Origin: Rostrohypoxylon terebratum
Lineage: Eukaryota; Ascomycota; Sordariomycetes; Xylariales; Hypoxylaceae
NCBI GenBank assembly: GCA_022497145.1
Contig: MU386038.1
Span: forward strand, 1 to 35,783
DNA length: 35,783 nucleotides
Reading direction: 5' to 3'
Under the pieces are notes generated by a model. That model did no database searches. It was given only the letters and a program-made list of their open reading frames with translations, and was not told the origin of the DNA. Shown one piece after another: positions 1 through 11,478 of this stretch (positions within the stretch are counted from its first letter, which is position 1; each line of letters begins with the position of its first letter). Made by a program: the position numbers and the translations under genes.

Positions 1-541
1 CCCTACAGTATTGTTACCTTAAAACCAAGTACCCCAGGGTACGTATCCGCTCTACGAAGTCAGTTAGACAGAAGTAGTAGACGGGTTCGTAACAGAATCG
101 GACCCGCGCGGGAAGAGAACAAAAAAGAGGACGTAGTGTAGGATCCATTTCAAAGTAGAGCTTATACCACATGTTTTCCAGCATACGAATCTACAATCTC
201 TCCTAATGCCGTCGTACCAGCTTGTCAATTGAACAATTTTTTTTAAAAAATAACTATAAGCTCTTCTCGGGTTGTCTGTGACAAACATTAGGCATTGGAT
301 TGGCCAAAGCAAATATGACTACATAGGTAGGTAGGTAGGTATGTACCCACTCTTCACACCTACAGTGCCAAAATGACGAAGCTAAGTAGGTAGTGTACAG
401 CATACCTCGAGCAAACAGCAATATTTCATAGCTTCCGAAGTCCTTCAAGCACCAGGAGACGCAAACGGCTCGAGATGCGCAAAAATACAATCGAGCTCAT
501 ACGTCAGGCATTACTCTACGAACCGGTCCGTCTTATAACCA
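1..541. other. left-edge intergenic stretch
   Basis: I see no supportable gene here. The open frames on the minus strand are short, have no splice-consistent partners and do not resemble a protein. A short TAGG microsatellite lies at 324-340. The right part is the 3' flank of the monooxygenase gene, which ends at 542. Confidence 0.5.
324..340. repeat. (TAGG)n microsatellite
   Basis: About four tandem TAGG units, followed by a TATGTACC stretch. The same unit recurs at 14949-14972 (as CCTA) and 28998-29045, so it belongs to a motif family dispersed through the intergenic DNA of this window. Confidence 0.7.
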
Positions 542-2336
542 TCATGCTCTCAAGCCCTCGAAGTGGAACCCCTTGTACCCGTCCGAGACTACGCTCTTGA
601 GCTTCGCGTGGTAGTTCGGCACGCCGCCCAAGTACATCTGCGACCTGCGAGGCTTTCCGGGGATATTGTCACCCATGTACCACTGTTCGCCCGACGTCGT
701 TAGCCACGATCCGACCAAACTTTCTCACGATATATATGCTCTAGTATCACGGGAGAGAATGGATATGACTTACCGACTTAGCCTTAGGCAGCAGGGAGGC
801 CGCCGCCACAGCGTCGACATGTTCGGACCAAGCCAGCTCGCTGGCCTCGTCCGCGACGATGCTGCTGAGTCCGGCCCTGCGCATCCGGTTCATCACGTCG
901 GCGATCCAGTTGCCCTGAAGCTCGGCGCACGTGGGGCCGTTGCAGAAGGCTGCCGGCGCCTGCGGTCCGTACGAGAAGAACAAGTTGGGGAAGCCGGAAA
1001 CGCACATCCCGCAGTAAGTCGTCGGGCCGCGCTTCGCGAACTTCTCCTTGAGGCTCTCGCCGCCGATCCCGCGGATGTCGATGCTGGTTAGGCCGCCTGT
1101 GACAGCGTCAAAGCCTGTAGCGAGAACTAAGGGTTGGTTTTGTTAGTAGGTGTTGGCGATTGCGGTGGGTACATTTCAGTATTGGGGGTACTCACCGATT
1201 ATGTCAAATTCGAACTCCTGCTCTGTGGTTCGAATTTCCGTCTCTGTTACCTCAACGACAGGGGTATGGTTGACATCGACGAGATGAACATTTGGCTTGT
1301 TGAACATCTCGTAGTACCCTTGCTCAAGCGGGACGCGCTTGCAGCCAAAGGGGTATGGTTGCACCGTGGGGGCCAAGAGTTCCTTAAGTTTCGGGTCGTT
1401 GATTCGAGCCCTAGTTCTGTCGCGCCAGAATTCATACGCCAATTTGTTCGCCTTAGGATCAAATAGCATATCCGCATATGAGCCAAGCCAGTACTTGAAA
1501 TCTCCTTCTTTCCATAGGGCCTCCAATTGGGCTTGCCGTGAAGCTTCGTCGTCGTCGAAAGTACCCTTCGGCAAGAGCTCGAAATCGAAACCCCAGTAGC
1601 CATTGGAAATAGTATCGAAGAATTTGGCAAGCTCGGCCTTGGGAATTTCTCCCTCCTGGTCGGCATAGTCAACTTGCCTCATTCTCAGCGCTAGGGCGGG
1701 CTGGCGCTGGAAGACGACGAGGTCGCCTGCCACCTGACTCAGAGTATGGGACATTTGGACACCAGTGGAGCCGGTGCCGACGACTGCAATCCTCTTTCCC
1801 TTGAGATCTATGTCTTCATGAGGCCAATATGACGAATGGAACATCATTCCCTTGAAAGAGGAGATTCCCTTCCAGTCGGGTATCGACCTGCTGGCAGCGA
1901 TACCAGTGTGTGGTAGGAAAAATCTTGCTTTGAAAGTCCGACCATCCTTAGCCGTGATAATCCACTTATACTCAGTCTCGTCCCAGGTAGCTGAACTGAT
2001 ATAAGTGTCGAAGTAAGTGTCCTTTCTAAGATCCCACTTCTTCGCGACGAATTCGAAGTACGCTCGAAGTTCTGGGCCGCCGGGGAATCTTTGCTTCCAA
2101 TGCCAGTTCTGCCAAAGCTCGGGGTCAGAGAATTGGTAGTGAGGTGCGTGGCTGTCGACACGAGCGCCCGGGTATCGATTCCAGTGCCAGACGCCACCGT
2201 AACCGTTACCGGCCTCGACCAGCTTCACCTTGTAACCTTCATCACGCAGCTTTTTCAGCTGGTAGACACCACTGAAACCGGATCCGATGATGAGGGCGTC
2301 TAACTCCTCAATATCAGTCATGTTAATGGAACCCAT
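542..2336 (-). CDS. Baeyer-Villiger-type FAD/NADPH monooxygenase
   Basis: Class B flavoprotein monooxygenase of the cyclohexanone/steroid monooxygenase type. The family inserts one oxygen next to a ketone using FAD, NADPH and O2; the substrate here is unknown. Exons 2336-1196, 1126-774 and 682-542 join in frame to 544 residues, the usual family length. Introns are 69 bp (GTGAGT...TTAG, with CTAAC) and 91 bp (GTAAGT...ACAG). Visible motifs are the FAD Rossmann GSGFSG (18-23), GGVWHWNRYPGARVD (47-61), the Baeyer-Villiger fingerprint FKGMMFHSSYWP matching FxGxxxHxxxW[P/D] (161-172), the NADPH-site GTGSTG (187-192), VLATGFD (381-387) and WYMGDNIPGK (499-508). There is no signal peptide, so it is probably cytosolic. 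Oddity: exon 1 is about 45-53% GC in the pieces I counted, exon 2 about 68%. No biosynthetic partners sit beside it, so it may be a stand-alone catabolic or detoxifying enzyme. Confidence 0.93.
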
Positions 2337-2524
2337 TGTGGTCTCGGTTTAACCAAACTCGTAATACTATGAGTAATGGTGCACAGCTGAAGGTTATGGA
2401 AAGAACTGCTGATATCAGGGACTTTTGTTGAATGAATCAATGAATCAATGATCCGGCGCGTGGATTGAAGACACAGACACGACGAAGGTGAAGGTGGTGG
2501 TGGCGGATCTCCATCGTCCATTGA

Positions 2525-2533
2525 CTTTATATA
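2525..2533 (-). promoter_or_regulatory. TATA box of the monooxygenase gene
   Basis: On the minus strand this reads TATATAAAG, a near-ideal TATA element about 190 bp upstream of the start codon at 2336. That leaves room for a 5' leader of roughly 150 bp. It is assigned to the monooxygenase by position and orientation only. Confidence 0.5.
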
Positions 2534-2580
2534 CTAATCGATCAATGGATCGATGGTCTTATGTTGGGATACGCAGAGAA

Positions 2581-2613
2581 AGTTTAGACCAAACTAAACT
2601 ATCAAGCTAAACT
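2581..2613. promoter_or_regulatory. AGTTTAG/CTAAACT inverted-repeat cluster
   Basis: AGTTTAG (2581-2587) and CTAAACT (2594-2600) form a perfect 7-bp inverted repeat with a 6-bp spacer. A further CTAAACT follows about 7 bp later. The cluster lies about 50 bp upstream of the TATA box, where a pathway-specific regulator would bind. I do not recognise the factor. Confidence 0.3.
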
Positions 2614-5462
2614 CGTAAGAGCACCTGCATTGTTGGCTGGAAGCAAGACCACAAGGACAACGCCACCGAGATACCCGGAGCAACCGCGACCCGTAGCCAT
2701 ACGGAGTAGGGAGGCACTACATGTAATTATCCACTAGTGACTAGTCTTTCAAATGTGTGGCCTGGAGAGTCGACAAAGGCACTAGTACTAGAGCAGATCA
2801 GGTGGCGTCAATATTCAATCTTGGGTCGCTCCTTCGTGTTATACCACGTTGAGGCATTAGACCGGTACAGATCCTGGCTCTTCTTGGCATACTTGGCGGT
2901 TACAGGGTTCTTTATTCGCTATTTCCCCAGCTCAATAACGAATGACCGTTGGGGCCCCTTCCTGATCCATACTATTGGGTTAGTTTTTCTTTATACTGCA
3001 GTTAGCGAGTGACTAGAAACGGTCATCATTTTTGTTGAAAAGACTCGACAAGGAGAGACAAAGACCAACCAAGTCTCAAAACTCCATATCAAAAACACCC
3101 TAGAATGCAATTCTTTTTCTAGAATTTTGCCCCATTATTCGGGGTGTTCGACGTCAAAGAGCCCTATCTCCAAGCCCTCCAATTAGCATGCGCAATATGA
3201 CTAATCATTCAACTACTATTCCCGCCTAGCCGTGGATGATTCACGATTCAAGGAATTTCGTTCTAGTTGTCTGTCTAGCCAATTAAAAACATGGTATGTT
3301 GAAAATGGGTCGCCAACTGCATTTGCGATCGAGCCAAATCTGTCATCTCCGGTGAGCTTTTGCGGTTATTAAACATTCCTGGATATTTCAGCTACAATGC
3401 CCGGCGCTATGTGCGATCGTCAAATAGCAGGGACTCAAAGCCGAAGTAGTTGTATCTCAACACAATGTCAAATTGGTTCTATCGCCAATGGGAACAAACG
3501 GCAAGTAGTTCATGAATAAGGGGTTTCAGCTGTACCACCCAACCAAGGCTAAAATCTGACTTGCGATTGGTGTGATGATAAAGGACCGGCATAAGTATTA
3601 GATAAGTACCTAGATAACTAATTGACTTGACGCGGCTCTTTGGCTACTAGGTACCCCTACCAAGGACACCATTGTGCTGTATGTCTATGTTAAGCCTCTG
3701 ATATAATCACACGTTTAATTTACTCTTTCAGAAGAATCATGAGCCGCCCCAAATGCCGGTAACTGTTAACTATCACGCTCATTTTTGCTTATTGCCGGAG
3801 ATATCGTGGACATCCCACAACCTCACAGATCCCTCAAGTCTGAGGTATGGTATAACATATGGAAATATCATAAAAGCTTATTTTCCATTGTGAAAAGACT
3901 ACATCATAGAAAGAAGCCAGATTGGGGGCGCCGGAGATTGCTGCGATGTACGTATGGCGCGTATGAATGAAAATTACATTTCCCCAGTCATATCCTCCAT
4001 AAGTACCTAGGTACCCCACTATATTCAAAACAGATGAAATTGACCATCAAGCTTGCTCTGAACTTATCGTATTTACAATTGCTTTTGTAAATAAGCGATA
4101 GCTGCTACCTAATACTTGCTTCAGCATAAAGTATATAAGGGTTACATTTAATACTTTTTGTTAGATCATCGTGAAATATGATTCTTGTTAGTTGTGAATT
4201 AGAAATCAAGGAAACCGGATCTTTACGTCAAATGTGATCATAGGCGTCAATCGGCCGCATGTGCGTATACCCTATTCGGTATACGGATGGTTACACAATG
4301 TTTTCTATTGAAAAATCAAAACCAGAAACAAAGTTTGCGGAATACATACATGTGCTTGGGGCTCTCATGCACACTAATCTCCAATTACATGGGGCTGAAG
4401 AAAAAGTAATTTCGCTTACTTTCGGCAGATAGTTCAACCTCGTTATTACTGATTCAGAAGAATCTTTTGGCTCGGACTATATCCGCATAGGTCTGATGAC
4501 TAGGTAAGTGTAGAGATTCGTGATTATTCTTCAAGTTGGTATGCGCTCTCACCCCGTCGGCGTTAGGCGTTCTGGTCATACATTCCCATCTCCCTACACT
4601 TGTTCAACATAAACGTATTTGAAAATCCGTGGTATGCCCATGTATTCTCGCTCGTTATTTCTTCTTTTCTTTTTCTCTTTCCTTTTCTCCGTGCGAACCA
4701 CCGAATTATCACCGCTCGCCTGGTGAGACTAACTTATTCTACAAGTATCGTACATTTACCCATCCGATTCAAGCCACGTGTATGACTAGTCGAGGTAACT
4801 GAATCTAGCCTTTTAGGGGATCAAAACACAAAGAACCCTTTCAAACGACTCTGTGAATCTTGAACTTAAGCTAGGTACGATTTTTACTAATTTTTCAAGT
4901 GATGTTCTCAAGTGAAACTACTCGAACTAGATCGGAATCTAGTAATTCCACTCTGCAGAATAACGCCACAATATAACGTCAGCCGGGGCCGGAGCCGGAG
5001 CCGGAGGTGGGGGTCTTCAGAAGCTGAAAGATAAAAAGGGGAGGCGGATGCGAAAAAGCAGCTGTGCAAGGAATAAATCAAGAATGAAGATTTTGGTTTT
5101 CCAAAACAAGTATCTATACCACAAAAAAAAAGAATAGAGGACGATAGATGACATTCGGATGGGGGGAGTCAGATACCTAAAATCAAGGAGGAATCACAAA
5201 TCTATTTCAGCCTCCATTACTGAATGAGAATTTATCCTTTGTACATGAGCATATTCCTGGAGAGAGATCGAAAACGTAGAGAGCAACACATGGCAACAAG
5301 AACAAAGGGGTATGCCTGGTAGTTGCATCATCGTATGTCGTCAGTTTAACCGTCGCTTCCTTACTAACACCGGTTAGTTGAAAACTTAGTATGTATCCAC
5401 ATACCGAATCAGGCAGTTGATGAGGTAATCCAATTGAATGAACTCCCGAGTCTGATCACACG
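2614..5462. other. intergenic region
   Basis: No gene I can support. A 91-codon open frame at 2737-3012 has some hydrophobic residues but no ATG start and no spliced partner. A (GCCGGA)-like GC-rich repeat lies at about 4982-5006. The rest is AT-leaning unique sequence with many stops in all frames. Confidence 0.4.
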
Positions 5463-5474
5463 GCCACATGTGGC
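5463..5474. promoter_or_regulatory. 12-bp palindrome with CACATGTG E-box core
   Basis: GCCACATGTGGC is a perfect palindrome about 280 bp upstream of the proteasome subunit start, with a partial GTGTGGC repeat just downstream. CANNTG palindromes are bound by bHLH factors. I did not find a clean Rpn4 (PACE, GGTGGCAAA) element in this promoter. The regulatory role is inferred. Confidence 0.25.
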
Positions 5475-5754
5475 TCGTGTGGCTAGTGCATTTAGTGCGT
5501 TTAGTACTGTCCAAGCCGAAGTTTAGCCACAGCTCAAGGATAGGTCCTTGGCCTGGGGTTGGCTGAACAAGGATTAGCTTACCTAATATACTAAAGCTCC
5601 AACTTGAACTTGCAACGCGCAGCTTCGAGTTGCCTAACGAATGAAGCTCCCTCGTCAAACACCACCAAATCCCACTGAGCTTCATTCCACCACAATTCAC
5701 CCTCCATACTCGCAGAACGCACATATCTAGCCTTATACCTACCTAAGATTCAAC

Positions 5755-6782
5755 ATGGTGAGTTCGATCGCCCAATATTTGATTATCCTGGAGCTAACAT
5801 TTGTCCCGAAATAGACGTCGATAGGAACGGGCTACGATCTCGCCAACTCCATCTTCTCGCCCGACGGACGCAACTTTCAGGTCGAATATGCAGTGAAGGC
5901 AGTAGAGAACGGCGGTACGTCCGTCGGCATACGATGCAAGGACGGTGTTGTCCTAGCCGTCGAGAAGGTCGTCACATCCAAGCTATTGAAGCCCGGCGCA
6001 AATAAGCGGATTGCGACTATCGACAGACATCTAGGAGTTGTACGTTGTCTCTACCACAGTTTCTCATGTCCCTGTTTCCTTTCGTGTACCTTGCACCCCT
6101 CGTATGGAAGCTCAGCGGGCTAATTATTTCTACGTAGGTCTACTCTGGCATGGTCCCCGATGGCCACCACTTCGTCGACCGCGCGAGGGACGAGGCCCGC
6201 ACCTGGCGTGAAACTTTCAAGACACCCATTTCCACATCCGACCTTGCTAGCCGCATGGGCGGATACCTGCAAGCGTACACCTTATACCAATCCGTGCGGC
6301 CCTTCGGCATCACCGCCATCATCGGCGGTTTCGACTCCGAGCTCGAGGCCCCCGTCGACGGGCAAGTAGGGTCCGGTCCCTCGGTAGGCGCCGGCGGCAA
6401 GGTCGAGGGCAAGTGGTACGGCGGGCCGGGCCTGTACATGATCGAGCCGAGCGGCATGTACTGGGGATACTACGGCGCGGCCACGGGCAAGGGCCGACAG
6501 GCGGCCAAGGCCGAGCTCGAGAAGCTGAACCTAGCCGAGGGCGCGCTCGACCTCAAGCAAGCCGTCAAGGAGGCCGCGCGCATCATCTACGTCGCCCAGC
6601 AGGACAACAAGGACAAAGAGTTCGAGCTCGAGATGAGCTGGATCAGCGGCGTCGACGGCCCCACCAAGGGCCGCCACCAGGACGTCCCCAAGGAACTGCT
6701 CGAGGAGGCCGAGCGCCTGGCTAAGAAGGCCATCTCCGAGGATGACGAAGATGAGGACGAGGATGATAAGATGGAGGGATGA
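5755..6782 (+). CDS. PRE10: 20S proteasome subunit alpha7 (PSMA3/Pre10 type)
   Basis: Structural alpha-ring subunit of the 20S proteasome, which degrades ubiquitinated proteins in nucleus and cytosol; alpha subunits are not proteolytic. Exons 5755-5757, 5815-6039 and 6138-6782 join to 290 residues. The first coding exon is only the ATG. Its 57-bp intron (GTGAGT, GCTAAC branch, ATAG) leads straight into TSIGTGYDLANSIF, the conserved alpha7 N-terminus. The proteasome alpha signature FSPDGRNFQVEYA is at 15-27, GIRCKDGVV follows, and YQSVRPFG is in the last exon. The acidic tail (about 276-290, SEDDEDEDEDDKMEG) is typical of this subunit. A Gly-rich insert of about 28 residues (about 145-172) makes it longer than the human protein (about 255 residues). 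The coding sequence is strongly GC-biased, consistent with high expression. The gene symbol is the yeast name for the orthologous subunit. Confidence 0.95.
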
Positions 6783-7706
6783 AAGGGATGAAGTGTCTAG
6801 GCCGAAAAAGATAAAAGGATCTTGTACTTTTACGACGAATACGGCGTGGCGAGGCGCTAGTGATCGGGCGACGGCGACGGCGACGGTTATAGAGTAATTC
6901 CATCTAAGAGTCATGGTCCCCAATTGAAAGCCGTGTGCTGATGACAGTTCGCCTCATTCCGCTCCAAGACGGAACAATCGTGAATTACTTAATTGACCCA
7001 GTAGGAGTCCCGGCAGCATAGCCCACGTCTCTGTTCTTACCCTGAAAGGATGGTTTTCAGCCCCTTCTAACTCGGATGATCCCGCTCACCCCCTTTCTTA
7101 CATATCAATGAAGGTCATACATACATCTACTGCGTTAATGATTTTGAGTAAGCATATTGAACATCAGATGTATCTATATCACAGCATACGTATGCCGGCA
7201 TCGTCATGTGTAAAACCGGTAGGTCAGGACCAGCGATATTGATACATAAGGAAGCCCAAACCTCTTTACCCAAAAATGCATATGGCTGTCTTCCAGGGTC
7301 ATCATAAACCAATATCCATTCCTATGAGACCTCCAACTCTAGCTATCAATCCTTCAACAGACCAAATTTCTGATGCATATAGAGAACACTGTCTGCTATA
7401 CGCCGTAATAATCCATCACCAAGTCGATTAAGTGTTAGCTTATAGCATCGTTGCATTTCATTCAAACCTCGGAGGATCATTCAGATGCAGTGTCGATAAC
7501 CTCGTCTTCAGCGCGGACTTAGTTCTCTTAAAGGAAGTCCAGCTATGGCTAGATGTATCTTAGGGAAATACAACAGATGACACCAACCGCCAATGGCTGA
7601 TCAGGGCCATGTTTGCCGCCTGTGTTCTGAAGAACTCCGCGAGGTTCTAGGTACCGGTTGGCATTCTAGTTCCGTGATGGCATTATGTTATTCTTAGGAT
7701 TTTCTG
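6783..7706. other. intergenic region, possible decayed coding tail
   Basis: 3' flank of the proteasome gene, with a CGACGG triplication near 6868-6885. On the minus strand between about 7455 and 7650 there are short coding-like stretches (for example a frame reading PRGVLQNTGGKHGPDQPLAV) interrupted by stops. They may continue the decayed locus at 7707-8293. No intact gene is visible. Confidence 0.3.
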
Positions 7707-8293
7707 TTAGAGGTTCACCGTATGTAAACCCACTTGTCGGAGTGGGTTGGCAGCATAGCCAAATTCTAGTAGTATCGGAGTTAGCGTTCTCATGGATTTA
7801 CGGTTTGTCAATGGACCACTAGCATGAATGAGGTCTTCCATGAAGCCAAGCAGCTTCTTTATATGTAAGTCCAGGCTTTCGCAGTTGAGAAAGCCGTGGT
7901 ATGTGCTCCAGGCATCGAGAGGGCAATCACAAGAATGAGTCTCCTTGGTTGTATGTACTCGAGCCGAACCTCCCTAAGAATACTTTATGATGATGAGTAT
8001 CTGGCAAGCTCTTTCATACCAATTCTTATAGCTATCGTTCATAGCAGGTCTATCTCATCACACACGCCTATTGGAGCGGCTTTTGTGTCATCTAGCTCAA
8101 ACCTCCTTGATAGTTTGATCTGGTTTCATAAAGTGAACATCCGGTCATCTCTCCGAGCGAAATCAATCCTGATACATTGTTAGCAGAGCGAGTTAGAATG
8201 CCGAGTGCTCACATTGCCGTGATAATTTAGGAATGTTTATGGTACATACGGGCGAGTAAACAAACTCCAGGAGATTGAACAAGCTGTATTCAT
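7707..8293 (-). pseudogene. decayed multi-exon coding locus of unknown family
   Basis: I do not recognise the family. An ATG at 8293 opens a 44-nt exon that splices in frame through an 81-bp intron (8249-8169) with GTATGT donor, perfect GCTAAC branch site and ATCAG acceptor. The following frame reads like protein (IDFARRDDRMFTL, then NQIKLSRRFELDDTKAAP) but has TGA at 8128-8126 and 8041-8039. From 8054 another frame runs to the TAA at 7707 with one TAG at 7976-7974. It includes DAWSTYHGFLNCESLDLH and LTPILLEFGYAANPL. Good splice signals with several stops and a frame change suggest a dead gene. The two TGA codons could come from CGA by C-to-T change. It could also be chance open sequence or a mis-read gene structure. 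Confidence 0.35.
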
Positions 8294-11200
8294 AGACTTA
8301 TAGGCCCGATAGGTTAGAGTGATGGGGGAATCTAGATATAATGAATGCTTGGAAAACATCAACTTAGCTCATTCATCAAAAACTATGATAAGCTGGATCT
8401 ACCTATGTCTCAAAGTAACAGTCAGTCAGAATTTTCAGATACTTCGAATTCACAAAGTATCACTACAAGACTCAATCGCCAAAACTTAGTACCGAAAATA
8501 TCATATCGCGTTTACCCGAAAAATCTACAGATAGACCATCAGCTTTTAATTTTTTCCAACACAGGATATCTACGAGAATTTGCAATACTAAGTGTTAACT
8601 AGTCTTGAATAAGCTGACTAGATGATATCCTCTCATCAACCTCGTTGCTTGAAGCGTCAAACCCTCTACGAAGATCCTTGAAAAGGAGTTCTTTCGCATA
8701 GCATCACCTCTTAGCGTTCTGCTAGACAAAGAAAGGATTCAAGTATATACCGTACCCCTCTGATGTGAGGTAGCTTAGAGCTCCTCGCGCAACAATAGTC
8801 TTTTCCTTGCTCCTAAGTTTATATCGTGACAGATCTAAGATCTTCTAGGTTTTCACTCTTATTTATAATATATTACACAGATGCCAGCCCTTGCTCTGCT
8901 GATCATCAAGATGCCGTTATATAGTGGTTCAATAACTTTTTACTCCAAAGCGGCCTACCACGACGGGTTCAGCCCCTGAACTAACTCGATCCGAGGTGTA
9001 CGTCTCCCATAAAATACTCTTCAAATTGTAAACACAATGTTCCAACAGCTGCGTCGATCAATATAAATGACATACGAATCATATTTCCCCATTTGATTTT
9101 TATTGTTCTTCTATACGATATCGTCAAGCTACAAGTCCAGCCACCAAAGCTAATACTACTAGTAAGCGAAGAATTACCACTTTCAGAACCACAGTATAGC
9201 AGAATTAGAGTTTCAATTTCATGATTAGTAAGAAGCCCAAGAAAAATTACTATATAAATGGTTCCCCCCTAAGCCTTTCATCCATCTTATTGAAAAGTTA
9301 TTGGCTATAATCCGGTGTCACCCCCAGCTCTATCGGAGTCCCTATTCGCCCGGAGTTCAGGGGGTGGCGCATGCGGGGTGGCGCACACCATATCGGCAAT
9401 CCGCATACATTTGCACCTCCGTACAATTGATTTAACCTCCACACAACCAGTCCGGATGCAAGAAATAACTTCTATATGTAAAGACTAATAAAGCTATCGC
9501 CGGGTCCTATTACGTATGATCGATTTTTGCTCCTAAAAGCTTTGTCAGGCTGACCCGGAAGCATGGAAGAGCCACGTTTTACACCGCCTGCGGACTAGCC
9601 CGACCCGCAGTGGCCCTAACCAAGGTTTCGGCGTGGGTAGCGTGGAGAGCCTAGGGCGTGCGCGGGTCACTGCATACCACTAGCATAGAGCATATGCACG
9701 CTGCACGCACGCAACGCAAATCACTTGCATGAAGATGATGCACCACATATGCAACCGCGGGAAGAGACACCATATCGCTAGACCGGTTTCAATTGGGGTG
9801 CCGTATGATACGGTCCGGATTTCGCGTCTACCTGGTTGGTCTGCCCCCCCGCTCACCTCGGGTACCCGGTACCTATACCGATATTTTCGGTGACCCTCTA
9901 CCCCACCTCGTAGGATGTACTACTGAGGAGGTGACGGTGTGCGGTGTCTCTGACCGACAATTGCGATGACATGGCATGGAGCTAAGAATGTTCGATACGT
10001 GGTCGCTATATTTAGAAGCGGTGAAGAATTCTCTGGTGTTTCTAGACGTCATGTGGGAATTCGTTAATATGTTGACGCTAGATGGATAAAATGAATTCGT
10101 TCTACGGCAACGATGATCCTCGGTAGGGTCTAAGTTATGAACACAGCATAACTCCCAGAGGCGGAAAAACTCCGAAGTCCATATGAGAGTCGTGTATCAC
10201 AAGGCTGACGTCAATTTGCTGCAGACTACTAGGTAAGAGAGCGACGGCTTCCAAAACTACTTAGGATTTGTCAGTAATCGCATGGAATAGTACTACCTAC
10301 CTCCCCGTAATTACATTCAGACATCAAACACTAACATTAACAGACATCCGTATAAGTCATTAGCGATTCGCACTTCATATTACTAAGTAGCTATTATGCT
10401 AACTTAGCCCAGAGGACTGGACGGGTATCACCCCCTCATTGCCTCCAGAGCGCAATTACATGCGCCGCACCAGACAAGGCGCAGACTCCTGAGATCAGAA
10501 GTGGCAGCAGTAGGAACTAATGTACAGGATTGGCAGTAGGATGATCAAGTGAATGACTCCGCATGCCCACACACAAGAGTAACAGGAAGTTGGGAATCCT
10601 GCCAGAGACCACGAGCCTAGACGCCAGTTACCGGTCCCAATACCTAGTACCCTGGATATATACGTCTACTCGAACCCGGCCCCGTAGCACAACCCCACCA
10701 TATCTGCAGTCAATCTGGTCTCTTTAAAAAAAAAAAAAACGTCTGCGACGGACGCGTAACTCTGCCCCTTAAGAATCCCTTCCGTTTCATTCCGTCCATA
10801 GTGTATCTAATCATCGTAGTTGTTCTTTGCCGAGGTCCGTAGACCATACGGTATAATCGGACAAGTGATGCGGATTGGTGATGTCGAAAGGTGGTGGTGT
10901 TGATGTAGAATATTAAAAGAAAAAATTGTAGTGACAAGCGTTTCGGATCATAGGAGACCGCGATCGTGTCGGTCATAGTGTCTCTCGTGTGACTTCGAGA
11001 AGACGTCGAACTCGTGAAATTTTGTGTAGTCAGACTCGTAAAGAAATGTAGCTCGTAAGGTAGCATCTCCCCCATAGGAGAGGCGTAGAAGATCTCAGAT
11101 CGATGAGGGGAGCAGAAGCTTGGGCTTCAATATTGCTCAAAGGATGGGTAAGTCGCATCAATAATCTAAGAAAAAGAGAAAAGCAGAGTAAAACCCGAAC

Positions 11201-11478
11201 TTCCTAACCGTACGCCATGCTTTTATAACAGAACGAGAAAAGAAAATCCACCGGCCATGGAGCAATCAGATGCCGGATCCAACATAGCCCAGGGCAATGC
11301 AACCAACCGGTTTACTATGCAAATGCCTGTCTAATGCTGAAATGAAAGAAGTTGGGTATAATCAACACATGGTCTGAGACCATAAAATCAAAGAACGAAA
11401 TGGGGTATGATACGTGGCGGGAGATGGCGTAACTCAGATGCCGTACTCCCTTCGGTTCTCTAGGAACTGTCGGATTCA
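8294..11478. other. intergenic region downstream of cdc25
   Basis: No convincing gene. A plus-strand ATG frame at 8345-8602 (85 codons, Ser/Asn-rich) is the only modest candidate; it has no recognisable motif. About 9310-9380 holds CACCCCC and GGGGGTG in inverted orientation, and 9580-9920 is unusually GC-rich and C/G-patterned for this spacer. A 13-A run lies near 10727. The 121-codon minus frame at 10710-11075 overlaps that run and is low complexity, so I do not call it. Confidence 0.35.

Noticed and set aside
666..1599. Plus-strand open frames across the monooxygenase
   Set aside because: They are antisense to well-supported exons with flavin-enzyme motifs.
2737..3012. 91-codon frame with hydrophobic stretches
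   Set aside because: It has no ATG start, no splice partners and no recognisable family. The hydrophobic run alone is not enough.
10710..11075. 121-codon minus-strand frame
   Set aside because: Its C-terminus is the translated 13-A run (poly-Phe), the rest is Ser/Thr low complexity, and it lies in the 3' flank of cdc25.
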